Positions 16,514 through 23,960 of a stretch of 64,000 nt of DNA are shown in pieces. Source of the stretch: Psychroflexus salarius (GTDB lineage Bacteria; Bacteroidota; Bacteroidia; Flavobacteriales; Flavobacteriaceae); NCBI RefSeq assembly GCF_900129035.1, contig NZ_FQTW01000008.1, forward strand, positions 28,183 to 92,182, read 5' to 3'. The notes beneath the pieces are model-generated. The model did not search any database. It was not told the origin of the DNA and saw only the letters and a list, made by a program, of their open reading frames with translations. The position numbers and the translations under genes are program-made. Every line of letters begins with the position of its first letter. The first letter of the stretch is position 1.

Positions 16514-17314
16514 TTATTTAGTGAATTCTTTAAAGATAATGTAAATTCCCATGACTAAGACAAACCAGCCAAAGCCTTTCTTTAGTTTTTTACCATCAAT
16601 AAATTTGTTAAGCCAAATGCCGATGAAGATACCAACAACTGAAAGTGCTGTAAAGCTTAAAAGGAAATTCCATTCAATTTCAAGATTCTGAACATCGCCA
16701 ATAAAACCAATTAATGATTTTATAGCGATGATCAACAATGAAGTTGCCACCGCTTTTTTCATAGGTAATTTTGCTAAAATCACCAGTGCAGGAATTATTA
16801 AAAATCCACCACCAGCTCCAACAATTCCTGTTAATGTACCTACAACAAAACCTTCTATAATAATTAATGGATAGTTGTATTGTATAGTTTGGTGCTCATC
16901 TGTTGCCTTATTTTTACTCTTTATCATTGAGTAAGATGCTAATATCATTATCACAGCAAAAAAGAGCATGATGGCAATATTCTTAGTAATTAAAAAACCA
17001 CCAACACTAAATAACTCATCTGGGATAAACGGGATTAAAAATTTACGAGTAACATAAACCGCAATAAAAGCAGGAATGGCAAAGACAATAGCTGTTCTAA
17101 AATCTACTAGTTTTTTTTGCATATTTCTAAACGCACCGACCAAAGAAGATACACCAACCACAAAAAGTGAATATGCCGTAGCGATTACTGGGTCTTCAGA
17201 TAATAAATATACTAAAACAGGAACAGTTAATATAGAGCCGCCACCACCAATTAAACCTAAAACGAGCCCTATAATTAAAGCGCCAACGTAACCAAGAATT
17301 TCTATAATTTCCAT
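16514..17314 (-). CDS. Sulfite exporter TauE/SafE family transporter
   Basis: A full-length (266 residues) membrane protein with about eight segments and the duplicated Gly-rich motif of the family: GLVLGLIGGGGSILTVPVLV near residue 18 and VGTLTGIVGAGGGFLIIPAL in the second half. Relatives export sulfite, sulfoacetate or related anions. The ATG at 17314 is chosen because a longer frame starting at 17368 would include the promoter and operator. It is the first gene of the operon TauE, cytochrome c-DUF3365, carbonic anhydrase, racemase. Together with SQR nearby it suggests sulfur-anion handling. Confidence 0.9.
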   Translation of the reverse strand: MEIIEILGYVGALIIGLVLGLIGGGGSILTVPVLVYLLSEDPVIATAYSLFVVGVSSLVGAFRNMQKKLVDFRTAIVFAIPAFIAVYVTRKFLIPFIPDELFSVGGFLITKNIAIMLFFAVIMILASYSMIKSKNKATDEHQTIQYNYPLIIIEGFVVGTLTGIVGAGGGFLIIPALVILAKLPMKKAVATSLLIIAIKSLIGFIGDVQNLEIEWNFLLSFTALSVVGIFIGIWLNKFIDGKKLKKGFGWFVLVMGIYIIFKEFTK

Positions 17315-17331
17315 AGTAATTAAATAAAATT

Positions 17332-17375
17332 CAAAATTAACTTTATTCTTCAGTAGTAGCAGTAACATTGGTTAC
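17332..17375 (-). promoter_or_regulatory. TauE operon promoter with Crp/Fnr-type operator
   Basis: On the minus strand TAATTTTG (17339 down to 17332) is identical to the -7 box of cydA. The palindrome GTAAC-ATTG-GTTAC (17362-17375) is centred 29.5 bp upstream of its first base. The site is 37 bp from the divergent yqeY box, a spacing that does not fit activation of that gene. Confidence 0.75.
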
Positions 17376-17405
17376 AGTGCACTTTAAATACAACAAGTCT
17401 TTGCG

Positions 17406-17413
17406 TATATTTG
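17406..17413 (+). promoter_or_regulatory. -7 box of the YqeY gene
   Basis: TATATTTG fits TAnnTTTG and lies 16 bases before the ATG at 17430. No TTG is seen at the standard distance upstream. Confidence 0.5.
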
Positions 17414-17429
17414 CTAAAAATAAGCAATT

Positions 17430-17879
17430 ATGTCTCTAGAAAAACAAGTTATGGAAAAAATGAAGGCGGCTATGAAAGCTAAAGATAGCGTCGCCTTAGG
17501 ATCTTTAAGATCGATAAAAAATGAATTATTAAAAGCCAAAACATCTTCAGGTTCAGCTGAAGAATTGAGTGAAGCTGAGGAACTCAAGCTATTACAAAAG
17601 TTAGTGAAACAACGTAAAGAGAGTGCTCAAGTTTATCAAGAACAAGGTCGTGAAGATTTAGCTGAAGCTGAATTGAGTGAAGCAAAAATTATTGAAACTT
17701 TTTTACCTGAACAATTATCTGAAGAAGAAATTGAAGCGAAAGTTAAAGCAATAATAACTGAAGTTAATGCTGAAGGTATGAAGGATATGGGTAAAGTTAT
17801 GGGTTTAGCCTCTAAGCAATTGGCTGGGAAAGCTGATGGCAAAACTATTTCTAAGCTTGTAAAACAGCATTTATCGTAA
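17430..17879 (+). CDS. GatB/YqeY domain protein
   Basis: A 149-residue helical protein of the YqeY family, which resembles the tail domain of the GatB amidotransferase that binds tRNA. The sequence SLEKQVMEKMKAAMKAKDSVALGSLRSIKNEL near the N-terminus and the C-terminal AGKADGKTISKLVKQHL are typical. Length matches the family (about 148). A link to tRNA metabolism is presumed from the domain only. It is monocistronic and is followed by a strong terminator. Confidence 0.93.
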   Translation: MSLEKQVMEKMKAAMKAKDSVALGSLRSIKNELLKAKTSSGSAEELSEAEELKLLQKLVKQRKESAQVYQEQGREDLAEAELSEAKIIETFLPEQLSEEEIEAKVKAIITEVNAEGMKDMGKVMGLASKQLAGKADGKTISKLVKQHLS

Positions 17880-17900
17880 AGGCTTTTAGCTATTTCACAT

Positions 17901-17942
17901 AAAAACAAAACCCCAAAACTTTAGTTTTGGGGTTTTGTTTTT
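17901..17942. terminator. Long bidirectional terminator after YqeY
   Basis: A perfect 19-bp stem (17901-17919 with 17924-17942) contains the core CCCCAAAAC/GTTTTGGGG and a TTTA loop. It serves YqeY on the plus strand and the DUF3276 gene on the minus strand. Confidence 0.95.
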
Positions 17943-17957
17943 AAAAAAAGTAGATTT

Positions 17958-18332
17958 TTATATATCGTCAAACTTTACATCAGTAAAAGCTTTTGTTTCT
18001 TCTAAAACATTTTCATGACTAAGGTTGTTTTCTTTTTTGAAGTCACTTTGATGTCGCTCACTAATCACTTCTTCGCCTTTTTCATTAACAATAAACTGTG
18101 TGGCTTCTTCTAAGGCTTCTTTAAACCCATCAAAATCTTCTTTGTAAAGATAAATTTTGTGCTTTTTATAAAAAAATGAACCATCATCATTTGTAAACTT
18201 TTTACTTTCAGTAATTGTTAGATAATAGTCATCTGCTTTTGTAGAACGTACGTCAAAAAAATAAGTTCTTCTACCAGCTCTAATCACCCTTGAAAAGATG
18301 TCGTCATTCTTCATCATGCCTTGATCACTCAT
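17958..18332 (-). CDS. DUF3276 PUR-alpha-like nucleic-acid-binding protein
   Basis: A 124-residue cytoplasmic protein typical of Bacteroidota. The segment SRVIRAGRRTYFFDVRSTK (about 14-32) and YLTITESKK form the beta-rich PUR repeat, a fold that binds single-stranded DNA or RNA with purine preference. The last 30 residues are acidic and probably flexible. It is common near ABC exporter genes in related genomes, as here. The cellular target is unknown. Confidence 0.88.
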   Translation of the reverse strand: MSDQGMMKNDDIFSRVIRAGRRTYFFDVRSTKADDYYLTITESKKFTNDDGSFFYKKHKIYLYKEDFDGFKEALEEATQFIVNEKGEEVISERHQSDFKKENNLSHENVLEETKAFTDVKFDDI

Positions 18333-18370
18333 AATAATTTTTTGATTTGTTTAAGTGTCAAAAATCATAA

Positions 18371-18405
18371 AAAAAAATAAAAAAAACCAAGCTTTACTTA
18401 GGTTT
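18371..18405 (-). terminator. Terminator at the end of the ABC exporter gene
   Basis: On the minus strand the stem AAACC(t)AAG / CTTGGTTT has one bulged base and is followed by a long T-run. The stop codon of the exporter gene lies within the 5' arm. Confidence 0.65.
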
Positions 18406-20155
18406 CTTTTTTGGTAAGTTGTTTTTCGTAAAGCGACTTATAATAACCTTTAGTTTTAACAAGTTGGTTGTGAGTGCCTTCTTGAATAATTTTGCCGTTG
18501 TCTAAAACCAAAACTTTGTTTGCAGTTCTAGCTGAAGAAGCTCTATGGCTTACAATTACAGCTGTTTTTTTACTTGAAATTTCATTAAGGTTGTTAAATA
18601 TTTCTTCTTCAGTTTCGGTATCAACTGCCGAAAGGCAATCATCAAATAAAACAATATTAGGATTTTTAATAATAGCTCTAGCGATAGAAACACGTTGTTT
18701 TTGCCCACCTGATAGCGTGATGCCTCGTTCACCTAACACAGTATCATAAGATTTACTGAAGTTTTTAATATTGTTGTGAACTGCAGCATATTTAGCTGCT
18801 TTTATAATATCATCTTCAGTGGCATCATGTTTTCCAAATTTAATATTCTCTCGTATACTTTCACTAAACAAAAATGCATCTTGAGGTACATATCCAATTT
18901 GCTTTCTAAGTTCAAATAAGTTAAAACTCTCAATGGGCTGATCATCTATTAAAATTTCGCCTTCAGTGACATCATAAAGCCTGCCGATGAGCTCAAGAAT
19001 GGTTGATTTTCCTGAGCCTGTTTTTCCTAAAATTACCAAACTATTTCCAGGTTCTAAAACAAATGAAATATTTTTTAGCGCTGTAATATTGGTATCTTCG
19101 TAAGTGAAGCTTACGTTTTTAAATTCAATTTTGCCTTTAATTTTTTGATTTCGGTCTGACGTATTTTTAACACTTGGTTTTTCACTTAAGAATTCGTTTA
19201 TTCTAACTTGAGAGGCTTCAGCTTGTTGAATCATAGAGGTAATCCAGCCAACTGATGCCACAGGCCAAGTAAGCATATTTACATATAATATAAACTCAAT
19301 TATTACACCAACGCTTTCAATTTGGCCATCAATATATTGCTGCCCACCTACATAAATTACAATAAGGTTACTAAAGCCAATCAATAACACCATTAACGGG
19401 AAAAATATGGCTTGAACTCTAGCTAAGTCTACATTCTTTAAATTACTTTCTTCAGCTAAACCTTTAAAGTCGCTTTTAAATTTAGGCTGAATACCATAAG
19501 ATTTTATGACTGCAATTCCGCTAAAACTTTCTTGCGTAAAAGTGTTTAATCGGGATAAAAATTGCTGTACAATTGTACTACGTTTATTAATAGCGACACT
19601 TAATCTGTATATAGCAACCGATAAAATGGGCAGAGGTATTAAAGTGTATAAAGTAAGCATTGGTGCAGCACTAACCATGTATGAAATAACCACAACAAAC
19701 AAGGTTAAGGTTTGTACACCATACATTAAAGCGGGACCAACATACATTCTTACTTTTGAAACGTCTTCAGATATACGATTCATTAAATCACCTGTTCTAT
19801 TTCTCTTATAAAAATTAAGTGATAAGTTTTGGTATTGTTCAAATACTTCATTTTTAAGGTCATATTCAATAAAGCGAGATACTACAATAAAGGTTTGCCG
19901 CATCAAAAATGTAAAAATGGCTGAAGCCAAAGCGGCTCCAATAATCAATGCAATATTCAGCATTAATTCATTTTTAACGACTTCTAAATCAGTAATTTCA
20001 TTATTCAAGTAGCGTTCAATAACCGTAGTAGAGTTTCTGATAAGTTGTGGTGTAAAAATGGCAAACACACGAGCACCAATTGTAATGATAAGCCCTAGCA
20101 ATAGTCGCCACTTATACTTGTAGAGGTATTTATTAAGATGCTTTAATGCTTTCAA
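18398..20155 (-). CDS. ABC exporter (permease-ATPase half transporter) with an aspartate at the catalytic-glutamate site
   Basis: A multidrug or lipid ABC exporter half-molecule with six membrane segments and an ATPase domain: Walker A GKTGSGKST, signature LSGGQKQRV, Walker B IVLFDDCLSAVD and H-loop VSHRAS. The residue after the Walker B aspartate is normally glutamate and is aspartate here (DDCLSAVD), as in the weak site of heterodimeric exporters. No partner half is nearby. The start is taken at the TTG at 20155, giving LKALKHLNKYLYKYK. A longer frame from TTG 20179 would begin inside the -7 box TACATTTG (20184 down to 20177), so it should not be transcribed. Confidence 0.9.
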   Translation of the reverse strand: MKALKHLNKYLYKYKWRLLLGLIITIGARVFAIFTPQLIRNSTTVIERYLNNEITDLEVVKNELMLNIALIIGAALASAIFTFLMRQTFIVVSRFIEYDLKNEVFEQYQNLSLNFYKRNRTGDLMNRISEDVSKVRMYVGPALMYGVQTLTLFVVVISYMVSAAPMLTLYTLIPLPILSVAIYRLSVAINKRSTIVQQFLSRLNTFTQESFSGIAVIKSYGIQPKFKSDFKGLAEESNLKNVDLARVQAIFFPLMVLLIGFSNLIVIYVGGQQYIDGQIESVGVIIEFILYVNMLTWPVASVGWITSMIQQAEASQVRINEFLSEKPSVKNTSDRNQKIKGKIEFKNVSFTYEDTNITALKNISFVLEPGNSLVILGKTGSGKSTILELIGRLYDVTEGEILIDDQPIESFNLFELRKQIGYVPQDAFLFSESIRENIKFGKHDATEDDIIKAAKYAAVHNNIKNFSKSYDTVLGERGITLSGGQKQRVSIARAIIKNPNIVLFDDCLSAVDTETEEEIFNNLNEISSKKTAVIVSHRASSARTANKVLVLDNGKIIQEGTHNQLVKTKGYYKSLYEKQLTKKET

Positions 20156-20176
20156 CTGGTTTAATTTGTAAGACTG

Positions 20177-20184
20177 CAAATGTA
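20177..20184 (-). promoter_or_regulatory. -7 box of the ABC exporter gene
   Basis: TACATTTG on the minus strand (20184 down to 20177) matches TAnnTTTG and overlaps the upstream candidate start codon at 20179. It therefore supports the start at 20155. Confidence 0.55.
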
Positions 20185-20255
20185 ATATTATTCAGTTTAG
20201 CGCTATTGCTACTAACATAAGTTTAATAGAGAAGTTGACTAAAAATCTAATAAAA

Positions 20256-20287
20256 TTGAATTACTCTTATTTTAAATCTTATTTTTG
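20256..20287 (+). promoter_or_regulatory. nusB promoter
   Basis: TTG at 20256-20258 and TATTTTTG at 20280-20287 are separated by 21 bases, within the range of the Bacteroidota consensus TTG-N19-TAnnTTTG. The ATG follows 20 bases later. Confidence 0.65.
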
Positions 20288-20307
20288 CAAACTGAAAATT
20301 TTATTAA

Positions 20308-21249
20308 ATGCTTACAAGACGCCATATTCGTGCTAAAGTTATGCAATCTATCTATGCCTTTAATAAAGGAAATAGAGAAGTGATGCAAACAGAACAAAAG
20401 TTTCTAAAGAAAAGCATGAAAGATATGCATGACTTATTCTTGCTTAATTTAAGTCTATTAGTTGAAGTTAAAGAAATAGCTTCAAACTATTACGAATTAA
20501 GTAAAAAGAAGTTTTTAGCAACCGAAGCCGATCGCCAACCTAACTTAAATTTCACTAATAATAAGCTAATTCAAAAGCTAGAAGATGAGTCTAACTTGTT
20601 TGATCTTTTGTCTAATCGAAAGTTAAATCAATGGAAACATGACGATGAGGTTCCAAAACAAATTTGGGAAGATTGTTTAAAAAGCGAGTTTTATTCAGAT
20701 TACAATTCTCAAAAACAATCATCATTTAAAGATGACAAAAATTTTGTTATTGAATTATTCAAAAAGATCATCGCTCCAAATGATTTTTTATACGATTATT
20801 ATGAAGATAACAAGCTAACTTGGATAGATGATTTCCCGATTGTTAACACGAGTTTAGTTAAATTTTTGAGTAATATTTCTGAAGACGATGAACAAATTAA
20901 AGTTCCTCAACTTTTCGCTAATTTAGATGATGAAGATTTTGCCAACAGATTATTTACAAAATCTTTACTGTTTAATGAAGAGTTTGAAACAGCTTTAGTA
21001 GGGAAAACACCAAATTGGGATAAAGACCGAATTGCAGAGCTTGATCGGATATTAATTAAAATGGCGCTTTGCGAATTCACACAATTTTCAAGCATTCCTA
21101 TTCGAGTAACAATTAATGAATATTTAGAGTTAGCTAAAAATTATTCAACGCCTAAAAGCGCAACATTTATAAACGGTGTGCTTGATAAACTATCTAAAGA
21201 GTTTGAAGAATCTGGAAAAATTAATAAAATAGGACGTGGATTGATGTAA
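20308..21249 (+). CDS. nusB: Transcription antitermination protein NusB, long Bacteroidota form
   Basis: NusB with S10 binds boxA RNA and prevents early termination of rRNA transcripts. The conserved NusB fold is in the C-terminal third: DRIAELDRILIKMALCEF near residue 238, then INEYLELAKNYSTPKSATFINGVLD near residue 270. At 313 residues the protein is more than twice the length of E. coli NusB (139). The N-terminal half is an added helical region that begins MLTRRHIRAKVMQSIYAF, itself similar to the start of NusB. This long form is usual in the phylum. Confidence 0.94.
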   Translation: MLTRRHIRAKVMQSIYAFNKGNREVMQTEQKFLKKSMKDMHDLFLLNLSLLVEVKEIASNYYELSKKKFLATEADRQPNLNFTNNKLIQKLEDESNLFDLLSNRKLNQWKHDDEVPKQIWEDCLKSEFYSDYNSQKQSSFKDDKNFVIELFKKIIAPNDFLYDYYEDNKLTWIDDFPIVNTSLVKFLSNISEDDEQIKVPQLFANLDDEDFANRLFTKSLLFNEEFETALVGKTPNWDKDRIAELDRILIKMALCEFTQFSSIPIRVTINEYLELAKNYSTPKSATFINGVLDKLSKEFEESGKINKIGRGLM

Positions 21250-21272
21250 TCATCGTTTTTTTTATATTTTTG
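21241..21272 (+). promoter_or_regulatory. Promoter of the DUF1573 gene
   Basis: TTG (21241-21243, inside the end of nusB) and TATTTTTG (21265-21272) are 21 bases apart. The next ATG is at 21295. Confidence 0.55.
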
Positions 21273-21294
21273 AATAAATTTAAATTTAGTAAAA

Positions 21295-21771
21295 ATGAAA
21301 AGAATTTTTTTATCATTATTAGCCGTTGGTGCATTGAGTTTAACCTCATGTAAACAAAATGCAGCTGAAGAAGTTGATACTAAAAAAGCAGAAACAGCAG
21401 CAGTACAAGATTCTAAAGAGCAAAAGTTTCCAGAAATGCAGTTCGATGAATCAATGCACGATTTTGGAACAATTAATGAAGGCGATATCGTAGAGCATGT
21501 ATTTACATTTACCAATACTGGTGAGGCGCCACTTGTAATTACAAACGCAAAAGGAAGTTGTGGTTGTACAGTACCTACTTATCCAAGAAATGAGCAAATC
21601 ATGCCTGGCGATAAAGGTGAAATGACCGTAAAATTTAATTCTAATGGTAAGCCTAACCAACAAATGAAAAGCATTAGAATTACTGCCAATACAGAAAAAG
21701 GTACTGAAACTCTAAGAATTAAGGCTTTTGTAAATCCTAAAAATCCTAAAGCTGGTTCTCCAGTAAAATAA
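21295..21771 (+). CDS. DUF1573 lipoprotein
   Basis: A 158-residue lipoprotein (signal ends LSLTSCKQ). After an Ala/Glu-rich spacer a DUF1573 domain begins at FDFGTI-like HDFGTINEGDIVEHVFTF near residue 58 and contains GSCGCTVPTYPRNEQIMPGDKG. This is an immunoglobulin-like beta fold, abundant in Bacteroidota, of unknown role. It is followed two bases later by yajC, so the two are probably co-transcribed. Confidence 0.9.
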   Translation: MKRIFLSLLAVGALSLTSCKQNAAEEVDTKKAETAAVQDSKEQKFPEMQFDESMHDFGTINEGDIVEHVFTFTNTGEAPLVITNAKGSCGCTVPTYPRNEQIMPGDKGEMTVKFNSNGKPNQQMKSIRITANTEKGTETLRIKAFVNPKNPKAGSPVK

Positions 21772-21772
21772 T

Positions 21773-22069
21773 ATGGAGCAATTACAAAGTTTTTTACCTT
21801 TAGTCTTAATATTTGTTGTGCTTTATTTTTTCATGATTAGACCACAAATGAAAAAACAAAAGCAAGAAAAAAACTTTATTAATGACATTAAAAAAGGTGA
21901 TCGTATTGTTACAAAAAGTGGTTTACACGGTAAAGTAGCAGATACTAGTGAAAAGTTAGATGCTATTATTATCGAAACAGGTTCTGGGAAAATGACTTTT
22001 GATAAGTCAGCGATTTCTCTAGAATTAACAAGTAAACTAAACAATCCTAAAGAAGATAAAAAGAAATAA
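21773..22069 (+). CDS. yajC: Preprotein translocase subunit YajC
   Basis: A 98-residue single-pass membrane protein with the segment at residues 6-22 (LPLVLIFVVLYFFMIRP), followed by QMKKQKQEKNFINDIKKGDRIVT and an SH3-like tail. YajC associates with SecDF and assists protein export. Length and layout match the family. Confidence 0.95.
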   Translation: MEQLQSFLPLVLIFVVLYFFMIRPQMKKQKQEKNFINDIKKGDRIVTKSGLHGKVADTSEKLDAIIIETGSGKMTFDKSAISLELTSKLNNPKEDKKK

Positions 22070-22135
22070 TCTTTTTTTGAGATCTAAATTTACATAAGCT
22101 ATCTTTAACGAGATAGCTTTTTTAATTTTTAAACA

Positions 22136-22693
22136 ATGGCATTAACAGAATCAAACCCAATTGAAATAGGCTTTAAAGCACCAGACTTTACATTACAAGA
22201 CAGTGTTTCTAATGAAGTTTTTGAACTTTATAAAGATTTACGCGGTGAAAAAGGAACTGTAATTATGTTTATATGTAATCATTGTCCTTATGTTGTGCAT
22301 GTGATTGAAGAATTAGTCCGTATAGCCAATGATTATCGTGTTACCGGATTTAGCTTTGTCGCTATTTCGAGTAATGATATTTTAAAATATCCTCAAGATT
22401 CACCTCAAAAAATGTATGAATTTGCACGAGAACATGATTTTCCGTTTCCATATTTATATGATGAAACTCAATTAATCGCAAAGGCTTATCAAGCTATGTG
22501 CACACCAGATATTTATGTATTCGATAGAGACCTTAAGCTAAATTACCACGGACAGATAGATGACTCGCGACCTCAAAACAATATCCCAATTTCAGGGACT
22601 TCATTAAGGCAAGCTTTAGACTTTATATTAAGTAATAAGTCGCCTATAAAAACTCAAAAACCTGCCATGGGTTGCGGAATTAAATGGAAATAA
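22136..22693 (+). CDS. Thioredoxin-fold (AhpC/TSA-like) protein with CNHCPYV motif
   Basis: A 185-residue cytoplasmic protein. VIMFICNHCPYVVHVIEEL near residue 43 contains a CxxC active-site-like motif in the thioredoxin position. APDFTLQDSVSNEVFEL comes before it, as in peroxiredoxin-like proteins, and AMCTPDIYVFDRDLKLNYHGQIDD follows. This NHCPYV family is widespread but its physiological reaction is not established. A redox role is inferred from fold and motif. Confidence 0.88.
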   Translation: MALTESNPIEIGFKAPDFTLQDSVSNEVFELYKDLRGEKGTVIMFICNHCPYVVHVIEELVRIANDYRVTGFSFVAISSNDILKYPQDSPQKMYEFAREHDFPFPYLYDETQLIAKAYQAMCTPDIYVFDRDLKLNYHGQIDDSRPQNNIPISGTSLRQALDFILSNKSPIKTQKPAMGCGIKWK

Positions 22694-22694
22694 A

Positions 22695-22715
22695 AAGCCT
22701 CTAAGTAAGAGGCTT
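22695..22715. terminator. Hairpin terminator between the thioredoxin-like and HNH genes
   Basis: AAGCCTCT (22695-22702) pairs with AGAGGCTT (22708-22715) around a 5-base loop. The T-run follows on the minus strand, so it mainly ends the HNH gene and may also serve the other strand. Confidence 0.7.
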
Positions 22716-22743
22716 AAATTCAAATTTATCGGTTTAAGTCAAG

Positions 22744-23289
22744 TTAAATTTTAACGTGAGTCCAGTTTTTTCCTTTTTTGATGCGGTAAAGTTGCATTTC
22801 AGAAATTTGAAACTTTTTTGCTAAATCACGCATTTTATATTTGCGGTTTGGACTATTTAGCATGCGCTTAATTTTTCTAACATCATCTTCGCTTAGCTTA
22901 GAATTTTTGACCATCTTAGACTTGGCTAGCCATTTAGGGTTTTTAAATTGATGTTTTTCTTTTTCTTTTTTATTAGCCCATGCCAAGTTAGAAACGTGAT
23001 TATTTTGCTTATCGTAGTCTTTATGAATCACAAAGATTTGATCGTCTCTTTTATCTAAAAAAGTTTCAGCAATCAATTTATGTAAATATCTGGATCTATT
23101 GCCGCCAGCTTTTAAAGTGATACTTACACTTGCGTAACCGTTTATATTACCAAGCTTTACGGGCCAAGTTTTACCTGTTTTTTTTATTCGTCTTGCGTCA
23201 CCGAGATTAGAGACTTCAATGCTCTGATTTTCTTTAAATTGCGGTTCAAGTTCAACCGTTCTCCATTCTTCTTCTTGATTTTTAGTCAT
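22744..23289 (-). CDS. NUMOD4/HNH endonuclease-like protein with C-terminal helix-turn-helix
   Basis: A 181-residue protein with the layout of free-standing homing endonucleases. The N-terminal NUMOD4-type segment is EWRTVELEPQF...IEVSNLGDARR, and an HNH-like core follows with LHKLIAETF then VIHKDYDKQNNHVSNLAWAN near residue 92. The C-terminal NUMOD-like helix-turn-helix spans about residues 130-178 (LSEDDVRKIKRML...DLAKKFQISEMQLYRIKKGK). The HNH His and Asn appear intact. No intron or split gene is visible beside it. It could be a selfish endonuclease or a domesticated DNA-binding protein. Confidence 0.82.
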   Translation of the reverse strand: MTKNQEEEWRTVELEPQFKENQSIEVSNLGDARRIKKTGKTWPVKLGNINGYASVSITLKAGGNRSRYLHKLIAETFLDKRDDQIFVIHKDYDKQNNHVSNLAWANKKEKEKHQFKNPKWLAKSKMVKNSKLSEDDVRKIKRMLNSPNRKYKMRDLAKKFQISEMQLYRIKKGKNWTHVKI

Positions 23290-23338
23290 GATTTAAAATT
23301 TTGGGGTACAGACAAATATATATAAAAATGAAATATAA

Positions 23339-23959
23339 TTAAACAATTGATTTAAAGAATCTTAAAAAAAATAGTTTAATATGATATTTTATGTAAGTTT
23401 TTGATTTTAACGCTGATGCGTTGTGATTATGTTTAAAACTATCTAAGGCATTTTGAAGATCACCTTTAGCTTCAATAAAGTCCCAAAATGTCTTAAAATC
23501 ATTTTCAATATGATCTATATCAATCACCAAGGTATGCTTTTGCTTATTGATAAAATTTTCAATAGTCGTTGTCATATTATCTACAAAATCAGTTGAAATT
23601 TGCTCTATTTGCTTTGCATTAAGTTTTTCGGTTGGTGTTTTTTTTATACCGTCACAGTAAGCTTTAAAAATACTATTCGGGTAATAAGTTCTCTTGGTAA
23701 AACTTTTGGCCACTTTAGCAGAATCACGTTTAAGGTAAATATACTTGGCTTTGTTGCCATAGTATTTTTCAAGTCGTCCTAAATCCCAAATTAATCGGTT
23801 ATCAGCCTCGATGTGTTGATCAGGAAACTCAAAACGCTCTTTACCTAGTAAGCGTGATTTTGTTTCGTGTCCACATGTGAAATTGGTTATGTGTTTGCAA
23901 GCTTTTATAAAACTTACTGAACCAGACCTTCCTGTACATAAAATGAAAATATGAGCCAT
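23339..23959 (-). CDS. Sulfotransferase-like protein
   Basis: About 206 residues. The N-terminal HIFILCTGRSGSVSFIKAC matches the 5'-phosphosulfate-binding loop of PAPS-dependent sulfotransferases, and KYIYLKRDSAKVAKSF near residue 85 fits the 3'-phosphate-binding segment. The ATG at 23959 is chosen because it begins the conserved strand and sits one base after the preceding ABC gene. A longer frame from 23992 would overlap that gene. It is the last gene of the btuFCD operon, and no link to cobalamin is known to me. The acceptor is unknown. Confidence 0.78.
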   Translation of the reverse strand: MAHIFILCTGRSGSVSFIKACKHITNFTCGHETKSRLLGKERFEFPDQHIEADNRLIWDLGRLEKYYGNKAKYIYLKRDSAKVAKSFTKRTYYPNSIFKAYCDGIKKTPTEKLNAKQIEQISTDFVDNMTTTIENFINKQKHTLVIDIDHIENDFKTFWDFIEAKGDLQNALDSFKHNHNASALKSKTYIKYHIKLFFLRFFKSIV

Positions 23960-23960
23960 A

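Noticed and set aside
17362..17375. The operator as a control site for the divergent YqeY gene
   Set aside because: Its distance to the TATATTTG box of YqeY is about 37 bp, unlike the 28.5-30.5 bp of the other units.
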